A program made the position numbers and the translations under genes. The notes below the pieces were generated by a model. It made no database searches. It was not told the origin of the DNA and saw only the letters and a list, made by a program, of their open reading frames with translations. A stretch of DNA of 54,227 nucleotides, from positions 1-54,227 of IMG/VR virus record IMGVR_UViG_3300030118_005216, one strand, 5' to 3'. How positions within the stretch are numbered: the stretch's first letter is position 1; each line of letters begins with the position of its first letter. This DNA is from a virus. This document shows, one piece after another, positions 28,590 to 35,778 of the stretch.

Positions 28590-28954
28590 TACTTACTCAC
28601 TTGCTCTACAATTTCAGTGAAAAAATCTGCTGAATCTAATTCAGCCTCTGGTATTTGTTTTGGAGGTTGGGCTTCAATAACTTTCTTAGGCGGTTCGCCG
28701 CTCATCTGTACAAGCTGCCCAATAATATTGACGCTCGAGTCTCCTCCGGTCAAACCCTCCATAGAAATTAGGGAGTAAACAAGTTCTGCCCACTGCCTCA
28801 TTTCTCGGGCGGCGGAGACGGTAACTTCCTTACGCGCGATAGCGCCCATCATTTCAGCACCGAAATCTTTTAGATCATTCGAAGAACGAATTTTTCCGGC
28901 TTGAGCCATTTCTAAAATAGCGTCTGGAGTTACCTCGTCGTCATCATCAAACAT
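28589..28954 (-). CDS. candidate terminase small subunit
   Basis: I choose ATG 28954 (MFDDDDEVTPDAILEMA): AAGGA lies 9 nt upstream and the start forms TAATG with the previous stop; the ATG six bases earlier would sit only 3 nt from that SD. 121 aa, acidic start, helical middle (ILEMAQAGKIRSSNDLKDFG; AAREMRQWAELVYSLI), Pro-rich tail. Position two genes before TerL and a short helical DNA-binding-like look suggest TerS; no motif proves it. The 303-aa HTH-like protein further upstream is the alternative. Confidence 0.55.
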   Translation of the reverse strand: MFDDDDEVTPDAILEMAQAGKIRSSNDLKDFGAEMMGAIARKEVTVSAAREMRQWAELVYSLISMEGLTGGDSSVNIIGQLVQMSGEPPKKVIEAQPPKQIPEAELDSADFFTEIVEQVSK

Positions 28955-29268
28955 TACCATTTGTCCTTGTCTGCATGATAGGCGGGGCTCAGCGGGCCCT
29001 TAGCGATATTCTTTCCGTGGCGAGCTTTGAAGCTGGCCCGTTTTTTCGTCATCTTCTCAGACTCACCCTTTTTGGGCTTCCCCGCTGTTTTCGCTCCCTG
29101 TTCGCCATATCGAAGTAGTTTTGTCTTATCGCCGTCTTTGGCCATAACAACGTGGCTCTTTGTTGGATGATTGGGAGTCCGCTTGCCCTGATTAAAGCCT
29201 TTCAAGCCAAGCCTTTTCATTGTGGCCCGTGCTCTTGCGTGTTTTTTCTTTGAAGTAATAGAACCCAT
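28954..29268 (-). CDS. small basic conserved-looking phage protein
   Basis: 104 aa, very basic. Begins with KKKHARARATMKRLG and ends KKRASFKARHGKNIAKG then SPAYHADKDKW. I recognise the end motif (ARHxKNIxKG...AYxADKxKW) from many phage genomes, where it is annotated only as hypothetical. Charge suggests DNA binding or packaging with DNA. Position in the terminase cluster fits. Confidence 0.68.
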   Translation of the reverse strand: MGSITSKKKHARARATMKRLGLKGFNQGKRTPNHPTKSHVVMAKDGDKTKLLRYGEQGAKTAGKPKKGESEKMTKKRASFKARHGKNIAKGPLSPAYHADKDKW

Positions 29269-29276
29269 TACAATTC

Positions 29277-30188
29277 CTATACGTGAGTCATTTTAAGCCA
29301 AGAGGGATGCTGCTCTTTGTACTGCATTAGTATCTTTCTCCCGCCAATCACTCGCTCGCCACCGAGTTTATTTTCTTTGAGCCATAATAGCTTTGATTCT
29401 ATTGTAGGCCAAACTGCGCCTTCTTTATATAGTGTGCGATTAATTTTTGTGAGCCTTGCACCGCTTTTTAGTTGGCCCTCTATGTAAGGATGCTCAATTA
29501 ATTTTTTGAGCGCAGCCTTGTCAGCATACGAACTGCCGCCATTAACACCCCCAGCACGCTTCATTGGTTTGCCTTCTATGAGCGCAAGTGCTACACGAGA
29601 GACGTGCCGCGACGAACACGCGGGGCGAAGGTCGCATCCCAACGCCCAAACAGCGAATCGTTTTTTAGTCATCGCGTGCCGAATGAAATTAGCGATCATG
29701 GCATGTAAGCCCTCTGATACCAGAGCCTGACTCCCGCCCATAAGAGCCATTATAGAAGGTTCGCTCAGCCCAGATAGCCACCAATAGGTTACCGACATTT
29801 CCAATCGGTTAGCGCCTTTCGCCAGTTGCCAGAAACCCCGATTCGGTTCTATGAGCATTGCGCACGCTGCCTCATACGGCGTCGGCGGCTCCCTTAAGCC
29901 CCACGCCAGCTTTACTTTTTCTGGCCATTTTTTTGGGGCAACCAAAAATCCATCGTGAAATACTCCGTGACAGAAGTTTCGGTCTTGCCAAACTACCCAC
30001 CGGATTCCTTCCAGAGTTTTTCTGAACGCAGAATTACTGCACATCGTCCATTTCTTCTCTCTTTCTATCAACGGAGTGTAGTATCCGTTGGCTAATGCCC
30101 AGTGGTAGAGAGTCGTATTTGACTTTGCGAATTGTTTAGTCGGTATTTTTGGCGACCTATAAAGGAGCGCCATCCAAGGGTCTTGCAT
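29277..30188 (-). CDS. first late gene; HTH-like protein, possible packaging or regulatory factor
   Basis: 303 aa. Aromatic N-terminus (ALLYRSPKIPTKQFAKSN). A helix-turn-helix-like stretch lies near 130-175 (WWLSGLSEPSIMALMGGSQ followed by a second helix), and a winged-helix-like basic segment near 225-260. No Shine-Dalgarno precedes ATG 30188; instead a TAATAT hexamer ends 7 nt upstream, so the message may be leaderless (see promoter). ATG 30173 is an alternative start. Could be TerS, a late regulator or a homing-type DNA-binding protein; I do not recognise the family. Confidence 0.7.
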   Translation of the reverse strand: MQDPWMALLYRSPKIPTKQFAKSNTTLYHWALANGYYTPLIEREKKWTMCSNSAFRKTLEGIRWVVWQDRNFCHGVFHDGFLVAPKKWPEKVKLAWGLREPPTPYEAACAMLIEPNRGFWQLAKGANRLEMSVTYWWLSGLSEPSIMALMGGSQALVSEGLHAMIANFIRHAMTKKRFAVWALGCDLRPACSSRHVSRVALALIEGKPMKRAGGVNGGSSYADKAALKKLIEHPYIEGQLKSGARLTKINRTLYKEGAVWPTIESKLLWLKENKLGGERVIGGRKILMQYKEQHPSWLKMTHV

Positions 30189-30194
30189 TAGTAC

Positions 30195-30223
30195 ATATTA
30201 GTCAGAAGAAATCTTCTGTGCAA
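30195..30223 (-). promoter_or_regulatory. leftward late promoter with palindrome in its spacer
   Basis: On the minus strand: TTGCAC, exactly 17 nt, then TAATAT, ending 7 nt before ATG 30188. The spacer contains a perfect palindrome CAGAAGAAATCTTCTG (30203-30218, 7-bp arms). Box matches to consensus are moderate (3/6 and 4/6), but spacing is ideal and it lies at the head of the 30-kb late block. The palindrome is placed where a repressor would block transcription. Assignment is inference. Confidence 0.45.
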
Positions 30224-30232
30224 CATAGGCGG

Positions 30233-30246
30233 GTCCCTATTGGGAC
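30233..30246. repeat. short palindrome GTCCC-TATT-GGGAC
   Basis: Five-base arms around TATT, followed by an AT stretch (ATATATACA). It lies between the leftward promoter and a possible small plus-strand gene. Could be an operator; nothing else supports that. Confidence 0.4.
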
Positions 30247-30274
30247 GGTCATATATACAATTCTGCCGAGAAAA

Positions 30275-30559
30275 ATGGCGTTGGGTATACGTGTCAGAGA
30301 GGAGTCCCAAGAAAAAATGGCAAGCGCGGCGGAGGGGGGATGGTTCGCGCGCATGCGAAATATTAAGGACGCGCGACGCGCCCGCGCGGTTCCTTTTCTT
30401 CTTCGGGAAGCGGTCCGGATTTTCTGGGCCGTGCGCGTGCATCGTTTTCTGGCGAATAGACCCCAAAGCGCGGCGAGAAATACCCTGAAAAGCGCAAGCC
30501 ATATCGCATCTGATACCAGCTTGATGAAAATAATTTCAGGAAAAAAACGCTGTACGTAG
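30275..30559 (+). CDS. possible small basic protein in divergent control region
   Basis: 94 aa from ATG 30275, very basic with helical Arg/Ala-rich text (WFARMRNIKDARRARAVPF). The DNA here is exceptionally GC-rich (GCGCGC, CGCGCGACGCGCCCGCGCGG), so open frames occur on several strands by chance, including a 224-aa one on the minus strand (30202-30876). No clear Shine-Dalgarno. I list this frame because its product looks the most protein-like, but the stretch may be non-coding. Confidence 0.25.
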   Translation: MALGIRVREESQEKMASAAEGGWFARMRNIKDARRARAVPFLLREAVRIFWAVRVHRFLANRPQSAARNTLKSASHIASDTSLMKIISGKKRCT

Positions 30560-30580
30560 AGCCTGCGCTGAATTATTTTC
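30526..30580. repeat. AT-rich inverted repeat
   Basis: GAAAATAATTTCAG (30526-30539) pairs with CTGAATTATTTTC (30568-30580): 13 bp with one bulged T, loop about 28 nt. It follows directly after the GC-rich patch. Could be a terminator stem, a DNA-unwinding element or a protein site. Confidence 0.5.
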
Positions 30581-30642
30581 GCTTTGACCCCTTGTTTTCT
30601 GACACCACTGCCATAACTTGGTGGGGCGAGACGGGAACAACC

Positions 30643-30818
30643 AAGGAGGTTCCAACCCACATCGACTCTACCCGTCAAGAGTCCTGACCTGAGAGTCCGA
30701 GCACCTGAGGCGACGCCCGCAGCTACGATGCCGCGTCGATGAAACTCAGAGACCATCTTCGGGTGGTGTGTTGAATGAGTGGCCGGGGCGCGGTGTCCCG
30801 GCGCTCTCAAACACACCA
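30643..30818 (+). other. structured leader / candidate RNA element before the first rightward gene
   Basis: No start codon is served by the perfect Shine-Dalgarno AAGGAGGT at 30643-30650. Downstream lie nested inverted repeats: GACTCT/AGAGTC (30664-30669, 30678-30683); CTGAG/CTCAG (30705-30709, 30745-30749) enclosing CGACGC/GCGTCG (30711-30716, 30733-30738); and a long imperfect stem 30764-30774 with 30807-30818 enclosing GCCGGG/CCCGGC (30782-30787, 30797-30802). The last stem ends 18 nt before ATG 30837. This may fold in the mRNA leader or be a separate RNA. Structure is seen; function is not. Confidence 0.5.
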
Positions 30819-30836
30819 ACCACAGGATGGTGAAGC

Positions 30837-31310
30837 ATGGCGAAAATCGCAATGCAAAACGACGGAAGCAAAGCACAAACCCTTACAGTTCAGGTTGTCG
30901 CTATCGACGAAACGAAGAAGGATTTCATCGTTTGTCTGATGAACGAAGCTGGGCAGATTGTTGAGGTCATGGAGGAAGACCACCCCACGGTGGCCGGTCT
31001 CCGAGTCCAGAAACGATTCAAGGGTAAGAACGTCCAGCCGGTGGCCGAGACCGAAGGCCTCGACTACTGGCCGCAAGCTGCCCTCGATGTTGACAAGCTG
31101 ACCGCAGCCTATGAAAAACAGTTGCGCGAGGCGATTCCTGCCAAGGTTGCCAAGCGGCGAGAACAGTTGAAACTCAAACAACGTGCTCGCCAACTGGCCG
31201 CGACGGAAGGAATCAGCATCGAAGACGCGGAGCAACGCATCCAAGACGCTGCCAAGAAGCAGAAGACTGGGGACGACGACAACGTGCTCGCTGAAGTCAC
31301 CGCTGAGTAA
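30837..31310 (+). CDS. first rightward (early) gene, unknown function
   Basis: 157 aa from ATG 30837 with AGGATGG about 8 nt upstream. Begins MAKIAMQNDGSKAQTLTVQV, a beta-like first half, then a long basic helical second half (KRREQLKLKQRARQLA) and an acidic tail (GDDDNVLAEVTAE). Codons here are clearly more G/C-ending than in the late block or the MoxR cassette. First genes of the early unit often act on the host; no function can be read from this one. Confidence 0.75.
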   Translation: MAKIAMQNDGSKAQTLTVQVVAIDETKKDFIVCLMNEAGQIVEVMEEDHPTVAGLRVQKRFKGKNVQPVAETEGLDYWPQAALDVDKLTAAYEKQLREAIPAKVAKRREQLKLKQRARQLAATEGISIEDAEQRIQDAAKKQKTGDDDNVLAEVTAE

Positions 31311-31319
31311 TCAGCACCC

Positions 31320-31346
31320 GGGGGGCCCGCATGGGGCGGGCTCCCC
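31320..31346 (+). other. strong hairpin between early genes
   Basis: 11-bp GC-rich stem (31320-31330 with 31336-31346, one G-T pair) with a 5-nt loop. No T-run follows, so it is not an intrinsic terminator. It may protect mRNA or set the ratio of the two genes. Confidence 0.5.
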
Positions 31347-31376
31347 ACCCTCCATCCCATATCAACAGGAGATATC

Positions 31377-31613
31377 ATGGGAATTGTAAACATTGAGGCT
31401 GACGTCATTGAAGGTACTGTCTTCATTGGAGTCTATTTCGACGACCAATTGGTCAAGGTTCTTGAGGACCATGACGCTGAAGAAGATGTGCTCGACCACT
31501 TGCACCTGAGGATGGAATACCTCAAGCGCGACTGGGAGACGCTGACCACGGACGAGGCAATCGAGCGCCTCTGGCCCAAGGTCAAGGGGCCACCGCCTCT
31601 GCGATTCTACTGA
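31377..31613 (+). CDS. small acidic early protein
   Basis: 78 aa from ATG 31377, SD CAACAGGA 6 nt upstream. Acidic, mixed beta/alpha (NIEADVIEGTVFIGVYFDD then helix EEDVLDHLHLRMEYLKRDWE). No Cys, no membrane segment. Small acidic early phage proteins often inhibit host enzymes, but that is only a general possibility. Confidence 0.72.
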   Translation: MGIVNIEADVIEGTVFIGVYFDDQLVKVLEDHDAEEDVLDHLHLRMEYLKRDWETLTTDEAIERLWPKVKGPPPLRFY

Positions 31614-31745
31614 GTCGCTGGTTCCACCCTTCGGGGTGGAGCCTATGACAGTCCGAGATTCGATGCTTCGCAGCGGGTTGTATCGAGGACGGTCATCGTA
31701 ATGGACTGCGGAAGTGGCAGCGCCACTGACGCTATGACCGACCCG
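31614..31745 (+). other. structured non-coding block with UUCG-capped stem
   Basis: Directly after the stop: GGTTCCACCC-TTCG-GGGTGGAGCC (31620-31643), a 10-bp stem with a UUCG loop. Then TCGAT/ATCGA (31660-31664, 31682-31686), and GGTCAT/ATGACC (31691-31696, 31734-31739) enclosing AGTGGC/GCCACT (31713-31718, 31722-31727). It shares GGTTCCA(A)CCC and TGAnAGTCCGAG with the block at 30643-30818. It may be a structured 3' end or an independent RNA. No T-run terminator seen. Confidence 0.5.
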
Positions 31746-31783
31746 GTTCTGGCTTAGCTTGTTTTTCTGCTGAGCCGAATTAT

Positions 31784-31925
31784 CTTTCAGGGAAAAGCCA
31801 AGCCGCGAGAAAAAGCCAAAGCCAAAGCCAGTAAAAAAAACTGAAAGCTCATGCGCTCGCAGGGAAAAGCCAAGCCTTTTTTATTTTATCCAAAAGCCAA
31901 AGCCCCTGTATTTCTTATGGCTTTT
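31784..31925. repeat. iteron-like repeat region, candidate origin or control region
   Basis: Two 17-bp copies of CAGGGAAAAGCCAAGCC (31788-31804, 31860-31876) plus further AAAGCCAAAGCC units (31812-31830, 31892-31904) and an inverted GGCTTTTT (31919-31926). CTTTCAG (31784-31790) and CTGAAAG (31841-31847) form an inverted pair. A/T tracts lie between them. No gene is seen from 31614 to 32254. Repeats beside A/T tracts are typical of origins or multi-site operators. Confidence 0.55.
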
Positions 31926-32031
31926 TATCCACGGAAATTGGATGCTGGGTTTCTCGCGCTTTCTGTTTTATTGAGAACTAAAACCGGGGAAAGTTAGGAA
32001 CGACCCCCACCGAATAGGGCTCCTCGATATG

Positions 32032-32046
32032 GCAGGTTCAACCTGC
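32032..32046. promoter_or_regulatory. 15-bp operator-like palindrome
   Basis: GCAGGTT-C-AACCTGC: perfect 7-bp arms. It lies about 210 nt before the small gene at 32255 and downstream of the repeat region. A 10-mer ATGGTATCAG follows at 32078 and recurs at 37427. Likely a protein site controlling the MoxR cassette; not provable here. Confidence 0.45.
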
Positions 32047-32254
32047 ATTATCGGCAGATACGTCATATGCGCCACCAATGGTATCAGACCTATTCGGGAA
32101 AACCCTAATGATTCCACACACTTACGCGATTCTCATCGTTCTCTGGTTTCAGATATGGTACTATAAGGCCTGTTTCGGCAGCGGGGGAGAGGTGCATTTT
32201 CAGCGCCCCATAAAAGCGAGCCCCAAAAACTCTACAAAAAAGGACCAGAAAAAA

Positions 32255-32428
32255 ATGCTGACTTTCTACACAATCTTCAACAACGAAACAAACGAACCCT
32301 TGGAAGTTCTCTATGAAAACTTCGAAGAAGCTATGAACGCCTGCGATTCTCTTGAAATGGAAGAGGGATACGGCGACCCTAATTCTTGGTGCTGCAAATT
32401 CAGCGTCACACAATTCTCTCGGGCATAA
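32255..32428 (+). CDS. small acidic protein leading the MoxR cassette
   Basis: 57 aa from ATG 32255 (AAGGA upstream, about 11 nt). The longer frame to 32078 has an unlikely hydrophobic N-terminus and crosses control sequence, so I reject it. Begins MLTFYTIFNNETNEPLEVLY and is acidic with two Cys near the C-terminus. No family recognised. Confidence 0.6.
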   Translation: MLTFYTIFNNETNEPLEVLYENFEEAMNACDSLEMEEGYGDPNSWCCKFSVTQFSRA

Positions 32429-32480
32429 GCCCAAACAACCCCGCAGTATTCGCTGCACTTTCCCAACAGGAAAAATAATC

Positions 32481-33617
32481 ATGTCAACTAACATTCATTT
32501 CGAAACTCTTGCTTTGTCGCTTCTTGCGCAAATCGATTCCCCACTCGCACCTCCTGCCTGTCTTGTCGGTAGGGCGGGCGTCGGCAAAAACAAAGGTGGC
32601 GTAGAGCTTGCCGCAAAACTTTGTGGCTTGAATTACGTCTACATTCCCGTGCCCCGTCACGACCCAGCAGAATTCAACGGTTATCCCTACGTCTGCAATG
32701 AAACAAAGTCCATGCGTTTCTATGCTCCACACTGGGCTGTCCAAGTTGAAAAGAATGGTCCTGAGAATTTCATTCTGTTTTTCGATGAGGCTTCAGACGG
32801 TACCCGCATGACCCAAGCTGCCATGCACGGTGTTTTGACTGACGGAATTATTGGCGAGGTTTGCGTCAAGGGTGCCCCAATGGTCATGGCTATGAACCCG
32901 TCAAACATCGCGACAACTGGCGGAACTGTTAGCCATCCTTTCCGGACACGTACTTTTACCATCGAATGGGAACCAGACAAGCACGATTGGATTCGACAAA
33001 TTCGTCAAGGTTCTTGGGACGCTTCCGAGGTCAAGCAATTGCCCAAGGGTTGGACCGATACTATTCCTGCCTCTCAAGCAATGGTTGGTAATTTCTTGTC
33101 CAAGTTTCCCCAGCATGTAGAAATCTCAGAAAGAGAGCTAATGGAACGTGGCGAAGATGCTGACAAGCCAGCGCACACTCGGAGAACTTGGGAACATTTC
33201 TGGACGCTTCGCGCTGCTGCCCATGCGTCTGGTCAAACTCACCTTATGCACATGATTGCCGAAGGAACTGTTGGTGCTCCCGGTATTGAGTATCTTTCAT
33301 GGGAGAAAGATTTAGAGTTTGGTGACCCTGAACTTTGGCTCAATGCTCCACAGCATCAAACTTTCCCCGATGATGACGACCGCGTTTTTGCTGTCATCAA
33401 TGCTGTTCTCGCTTGTGTCCTTCAAAACAATACTCCCGACCGTTGGGCTAAGGGCTGGGAATTTCTTGAGTTCTGCTACGACAAGAACTTTGGTGACCTC
33501 GCTTCTCTGGGTGCAACAATGCTCGCAAAGAATCGTGGCAAAGCGAAGGGTATTCCTTCCGCCGCTAAAAAGTTCTTCCCAATGCTCAAGGCCGCTGGTC
33601 TCATGGGAGGTGAATAG
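32481..33617 (+). CDS. MoxR-type AAA+ ATPase with atypical Walker A
   Basis: 378 aa from ATG 32481 (SD CAACAGGA 9 nt upstream); the frame opens at 32352 without support. Walker A region GRAGVGKN lies at residues 30-37: Asn stands where Ser/Thr is normal. Walker B FILFFDEAS follows near 100, then Sensor-1-like MVMAMNPSN near 140, and HPFRTRTF as possible arginine finger. MoxR ATPases usually act as chaperones that load or remodel partner complexes together with VWA proteins; such a partner lies two genes on. Stop overlaps the next GTG (TAGTG), so expression is coupled. Confidence 0.85.
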   Translation: MSTNIHFETLALSLLAQIDSPLAPPACLVGRAGVGKNKGGVELAAKLCGLNYVYIPVPRHDPAEFNGYPYVCNETKSMRFYAPHWAVQVEKNGPENFILFFDEASDGTRMTQAAMHGVLTDGIIGEVCVKGAPMVMAMNPSNIATTGGTVSHPFRTRTFTIEWEPDKHDWIRQIRQGSWDASEVKQLPKGWTDTIPASQAMVGNFLSKFPQHVEISERELMERGEDADKPAHTRRTWEHFWTLRAAAHASGQTHLMHMIAEGTVGAPGIEYLSWEKDLEFGDPELWLNAPQHQTFPDDDDRVFAVINAVLACVLQNNTPDRWAKGWEFLEFCYDKNFGDLASLGATMLAKNRGKAKGIPSAAKKFFPMLKAAGLMGGE

Positions 33618-34546
33618 TGCCTAAGAATTTTCAAAGACGCTATCTCCATTTGTTTCCGTTTATGGTTGACCATAACGAGAATCATTGTGGCCACCATTTT
33701 GTAGTGGATAAGAGGGCTACCGTAAGTAAGGTATTTCCAAGCAAGAAAATAGATCTCGTAAAAGAGCGTCGTTTTAATCCTTGTAAAAACTACCCACGGA
33801 CGGTCACTTCTAAATGTCGTTGCTCCGGACAACACCATGAAATTACTTATGGTTTGGACGGATCAATTATTCTTCACGCACATGACAACGTAGAAGAGCT
33901 TAGAACTATGGCCCTTTGGACTGGCGAGAAACCGCGTTGCCTTGAGATTTATGATGCTTGGATGCAGTGCACAAATTTCAAGAAGGTTGATCACCATGGA
34001 GATTACGTGCTTCAGGAGAACAGAAAAATTCTTCCTCCTGCTGCACGACAAACTCTCAACTGGCTGTATAAACGAAAAAGTTATGCAGCTTCTGGAGAGG
34101 TTTATTCTGAACAGATTCGAAAAGCGCGTTCGCGGTACACGTATCAAGTAAGAGTAGGCGTAGAGAAAAGTTTCGATATCAAAGTAAAAGAATTTCGTTA
34201 CGAGAAAGTTGTCGAGTATTTCGGTAACACTGCACTCCTCGCTTCTTTCTTAGGGCTTTATTCTCGGAGTAGGTATTCAAATACTCTGGAGAAAAATTCT
34301 TGGTTCTCTCTGGTACGCGGAAACAAACTCCACGAATTAGTTCTAATCAATGAAAACTTCTCTCAACCCGGGAAGATTCTTCACGCTACAAAACTTGATG
34401 AGAACACTATCGTTGGTGTGGTCGGGTTCGTTCAACTCGATGACAAAAGGAATGTTGTTGCTCACAAAATATTGAGCGGTCTTTTTCAACGTCATCCAAT
34501 CGGCTTCGATTCTGGATACAAATGGTGGTTAACAAAATGGCTCTAA
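33617..34546 (+). CDS. unrecognised MoxR-cassette protein (309 aa)
   Basis: Starts at GTG 33617 overlapping the ATPase stop; GGGAGG lies about 6 nt upstream. The first 120 residues hold His/Cys-rich patches (HNENHCGHHF; CKNYPRTVTSKCRCSGQHH) that could bind metal. The middle is basic and helical, and the C-terminal third is alpha/beta with a Trp-rich end (GYKWWLTKWL). It sits between ATPase and VWA protein and overlaps the latter by about 10 bases, so it is probably a third component. I do not recognise the family. Confidence 0.75.
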   Translation: MPKNFQRRYLHLFPFMVDHNENHCGHHFVVDKRATVSKVFPSKKIDLVKERRFNPCKNYPRTVTSKCRCSGQHHEITYGLDGSIILHAHDNVEELRTMALWTGEKPRCLEIYDAWMQCTNFKKVDHHGDYVLQENRKILPPAARQTLNWLYKRKSYAASGEVYSEQIRKARSRYTYQVRVGVEKSFDIKVKEFRYEKVVEYFGNTALLASFLGLYSRSRYSNTLEKNSWFSLVRGNKLHELVLINENFSQPGKILHATKLDENTIVGVVGFVQLDDKRNVVAHKILSGLFQRHPIGFDSGYKWWLTKWL

Positions 34547-35751
34547 CAAAATTCAGGCGTATGCAATCAGAACGAATTCGGGCTCTTCATGAGTTCCCGT
34601 ACTTCGGTGCTGTTCTTTCTAAACTTTCTTTCTTTGAGTGTGACGACGTGCCCACCATGGCCATCGACAAACACGGTCGAGTTTATGTGAATGTTCCTTA
34701 TTGGGATTCAATCACATTGAAACAACGTGTTGGCGTTATGGTCCATGAATTGCAGCACGTTCTTCGCAAGCACTTCGTTCGCGGTGAGTTTTTGTCCCTC
34801 AGTCCAGAGGAACTAAACATCATCGGGGATATTGAGATCAATGACAGCGATAAAATGCGAGGGTTCTTGGATGGCTTGGATGCAATCTACCCAGAAACCT
34901 ATGGTTTTCCGCAACACCGTACTTTCGAGGAATACGCGGAACTGTGGAAAAAGAAAAAGAAAGATGATGGGGAAAATTCTTCTCAGTCTGGCAAGCCCTC
35001 AGTTGCCAATGGTCAATGCGGTTCTGCTGCTGACGGCCAGAAAAAAGACTACGAATTACCAGCGCCTTCGGACGGTGGTCCCGGTATGGATGAAACAGAC
35101 CTAACAATTGTTGCCAAGCAAGTTGCGGAGGCAATCAAGGAGGCCGCGAGAACCCGGGGAGATATTCCCGGTAATCTCATTGAATGGTCTGCCGGTGTTC
35201 TTTCTCCTCCGAAAGTAAACTGGCAATCCAAGTTGCGTAATTATTCACGAAATGCAGCAGCTTGGGTTCGGGGCAATGGAGATTATTCCTATTCTAAACT
35301 GTCTCGTTTTCCCGTTGGTGGGTCGGTCATTGTACCGGGTAGCGTTTGTCCAGTACCAGAAATTTCTCTAATGGTAGACACGTCCGGTTCTATGTCTTCC
35401 ACAGATTTAGAGAACATTCTTCCAGAGGCTCAGGCATGCCTTCGAATGTCTGCCGGTTCTTCCGGTAAAGTTTGTGTCGTTGATACCGCTGTTCATTCTC
35501 TCAAGCCTGTTACCGACGTTCGGAAAATTCCGTTCGCTGGCAGAGGTGGTACAGATTTGCGCGTAGGTTTCGAGGCCATTTCTAAACTCAGTCCCCGTCC
35601 CGATATTCTCGTCGTGTTTACCGATGGGTATACACCGTGGCCGGATTTCTCTCCTCGCGGAGTCAAAACAATTGTGGCCCTCATGGGTCGTCATTGCTCG
35701 CCTGACCGGGTTCCCGGTTGGGCAAAAACACTTGTTATTCCTTCTAAATAA
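34537..35751 (+). CDS. metallopeptidase-like + VWA domain protein (DUF2201 type)
   Basis: 404 aa; I prefer ATG 34537 (GGTGG 9 nt upstream) over ATG 34522. The N-terminal domain has PYFGAVLSKLSFF then HELQH at residues 70-74 followed by NIIGDIEIND, the zinc-peptidase-like signature. A low-complexity linker spans about 145-190. The C-terminal VWA domain carries the MIDAS motif DTSGSMS near 280, GRGGTDLRVGF and ILVVFTDGYT. This two-part design is that of DUF2201 proteins, which pair with MoxR ATPases. It may cleave or hold a target under ATPase control. The catalytic residues look intact. Confidence 0.85.
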   Translation: MALTKFRRMQSERIRALHEFPYFGAVLSKLSFFECDDVPTMAIDKHGRVYVNVPYWDSITLKQRVGVMVHELQHVLRKHFVRGEFLSLSPEELNIIGDIEINDSDKMRGFLDGLDAIYPETYGFPQHRTFEEYAELWKKKKKDDGENSSQSGKPSVANGQCGSAADGQKKDYELPAPSDGGPGMDETDLTIVAKQVAEAIKEAARTRGDIPGNLIEWSAGVLSPPKVNWQSKLRNYSRNAAAWVRGNGDYSYSKLSRFPVGGSVIVPGSVCPVPEISLMVDTSGSMSSTDLENILPEAQACLRMSAGSSGKVCVVDTAVHSLKPVTDVRKIPFAGRGGTDLRVGFEAISKLSPRPDILVVFTDGYTPWPDFSPRGVKTIVALMGRHCSPDRVPGWAKTLVIPSK

Positions 35752-35778
35752 ACTCTTTTCTCAACAGGAAAAAATATC

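Noticed and set aside
30691-30710. Similarity of AGTCCGAGCACCTGA to the cobalamin riboswitch box or RNase P conserved region
   Set aside because: The other required conserved segments are absent or in the wrong order, so the likeness is only a short word.
30202-30876. 224-aa minus-strand open frame across the divergent control region
   Set aside because: It crosses the leftward promoter, the structured block and the start of the first early gene, and its length is explained by the GC-rich patch.
31641-31745. Possible tRNA
   Set aside because: No cloverleaf with a proper acceptor, anticodon and T-arm could be drawn; the stems have a different layout.
31784-31925. CRISPR array
   Set aside because: Repeats are short, unevenly spaced and without spacer-length regularity; no cas genes.
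32078-32254. N-terminal extension of the small gene before the MoxR cassette
   Set aside because: Includes repeat word ATGGTATCAG and a hydrophobic, unstructured stretch; no ribosome site at 32078.
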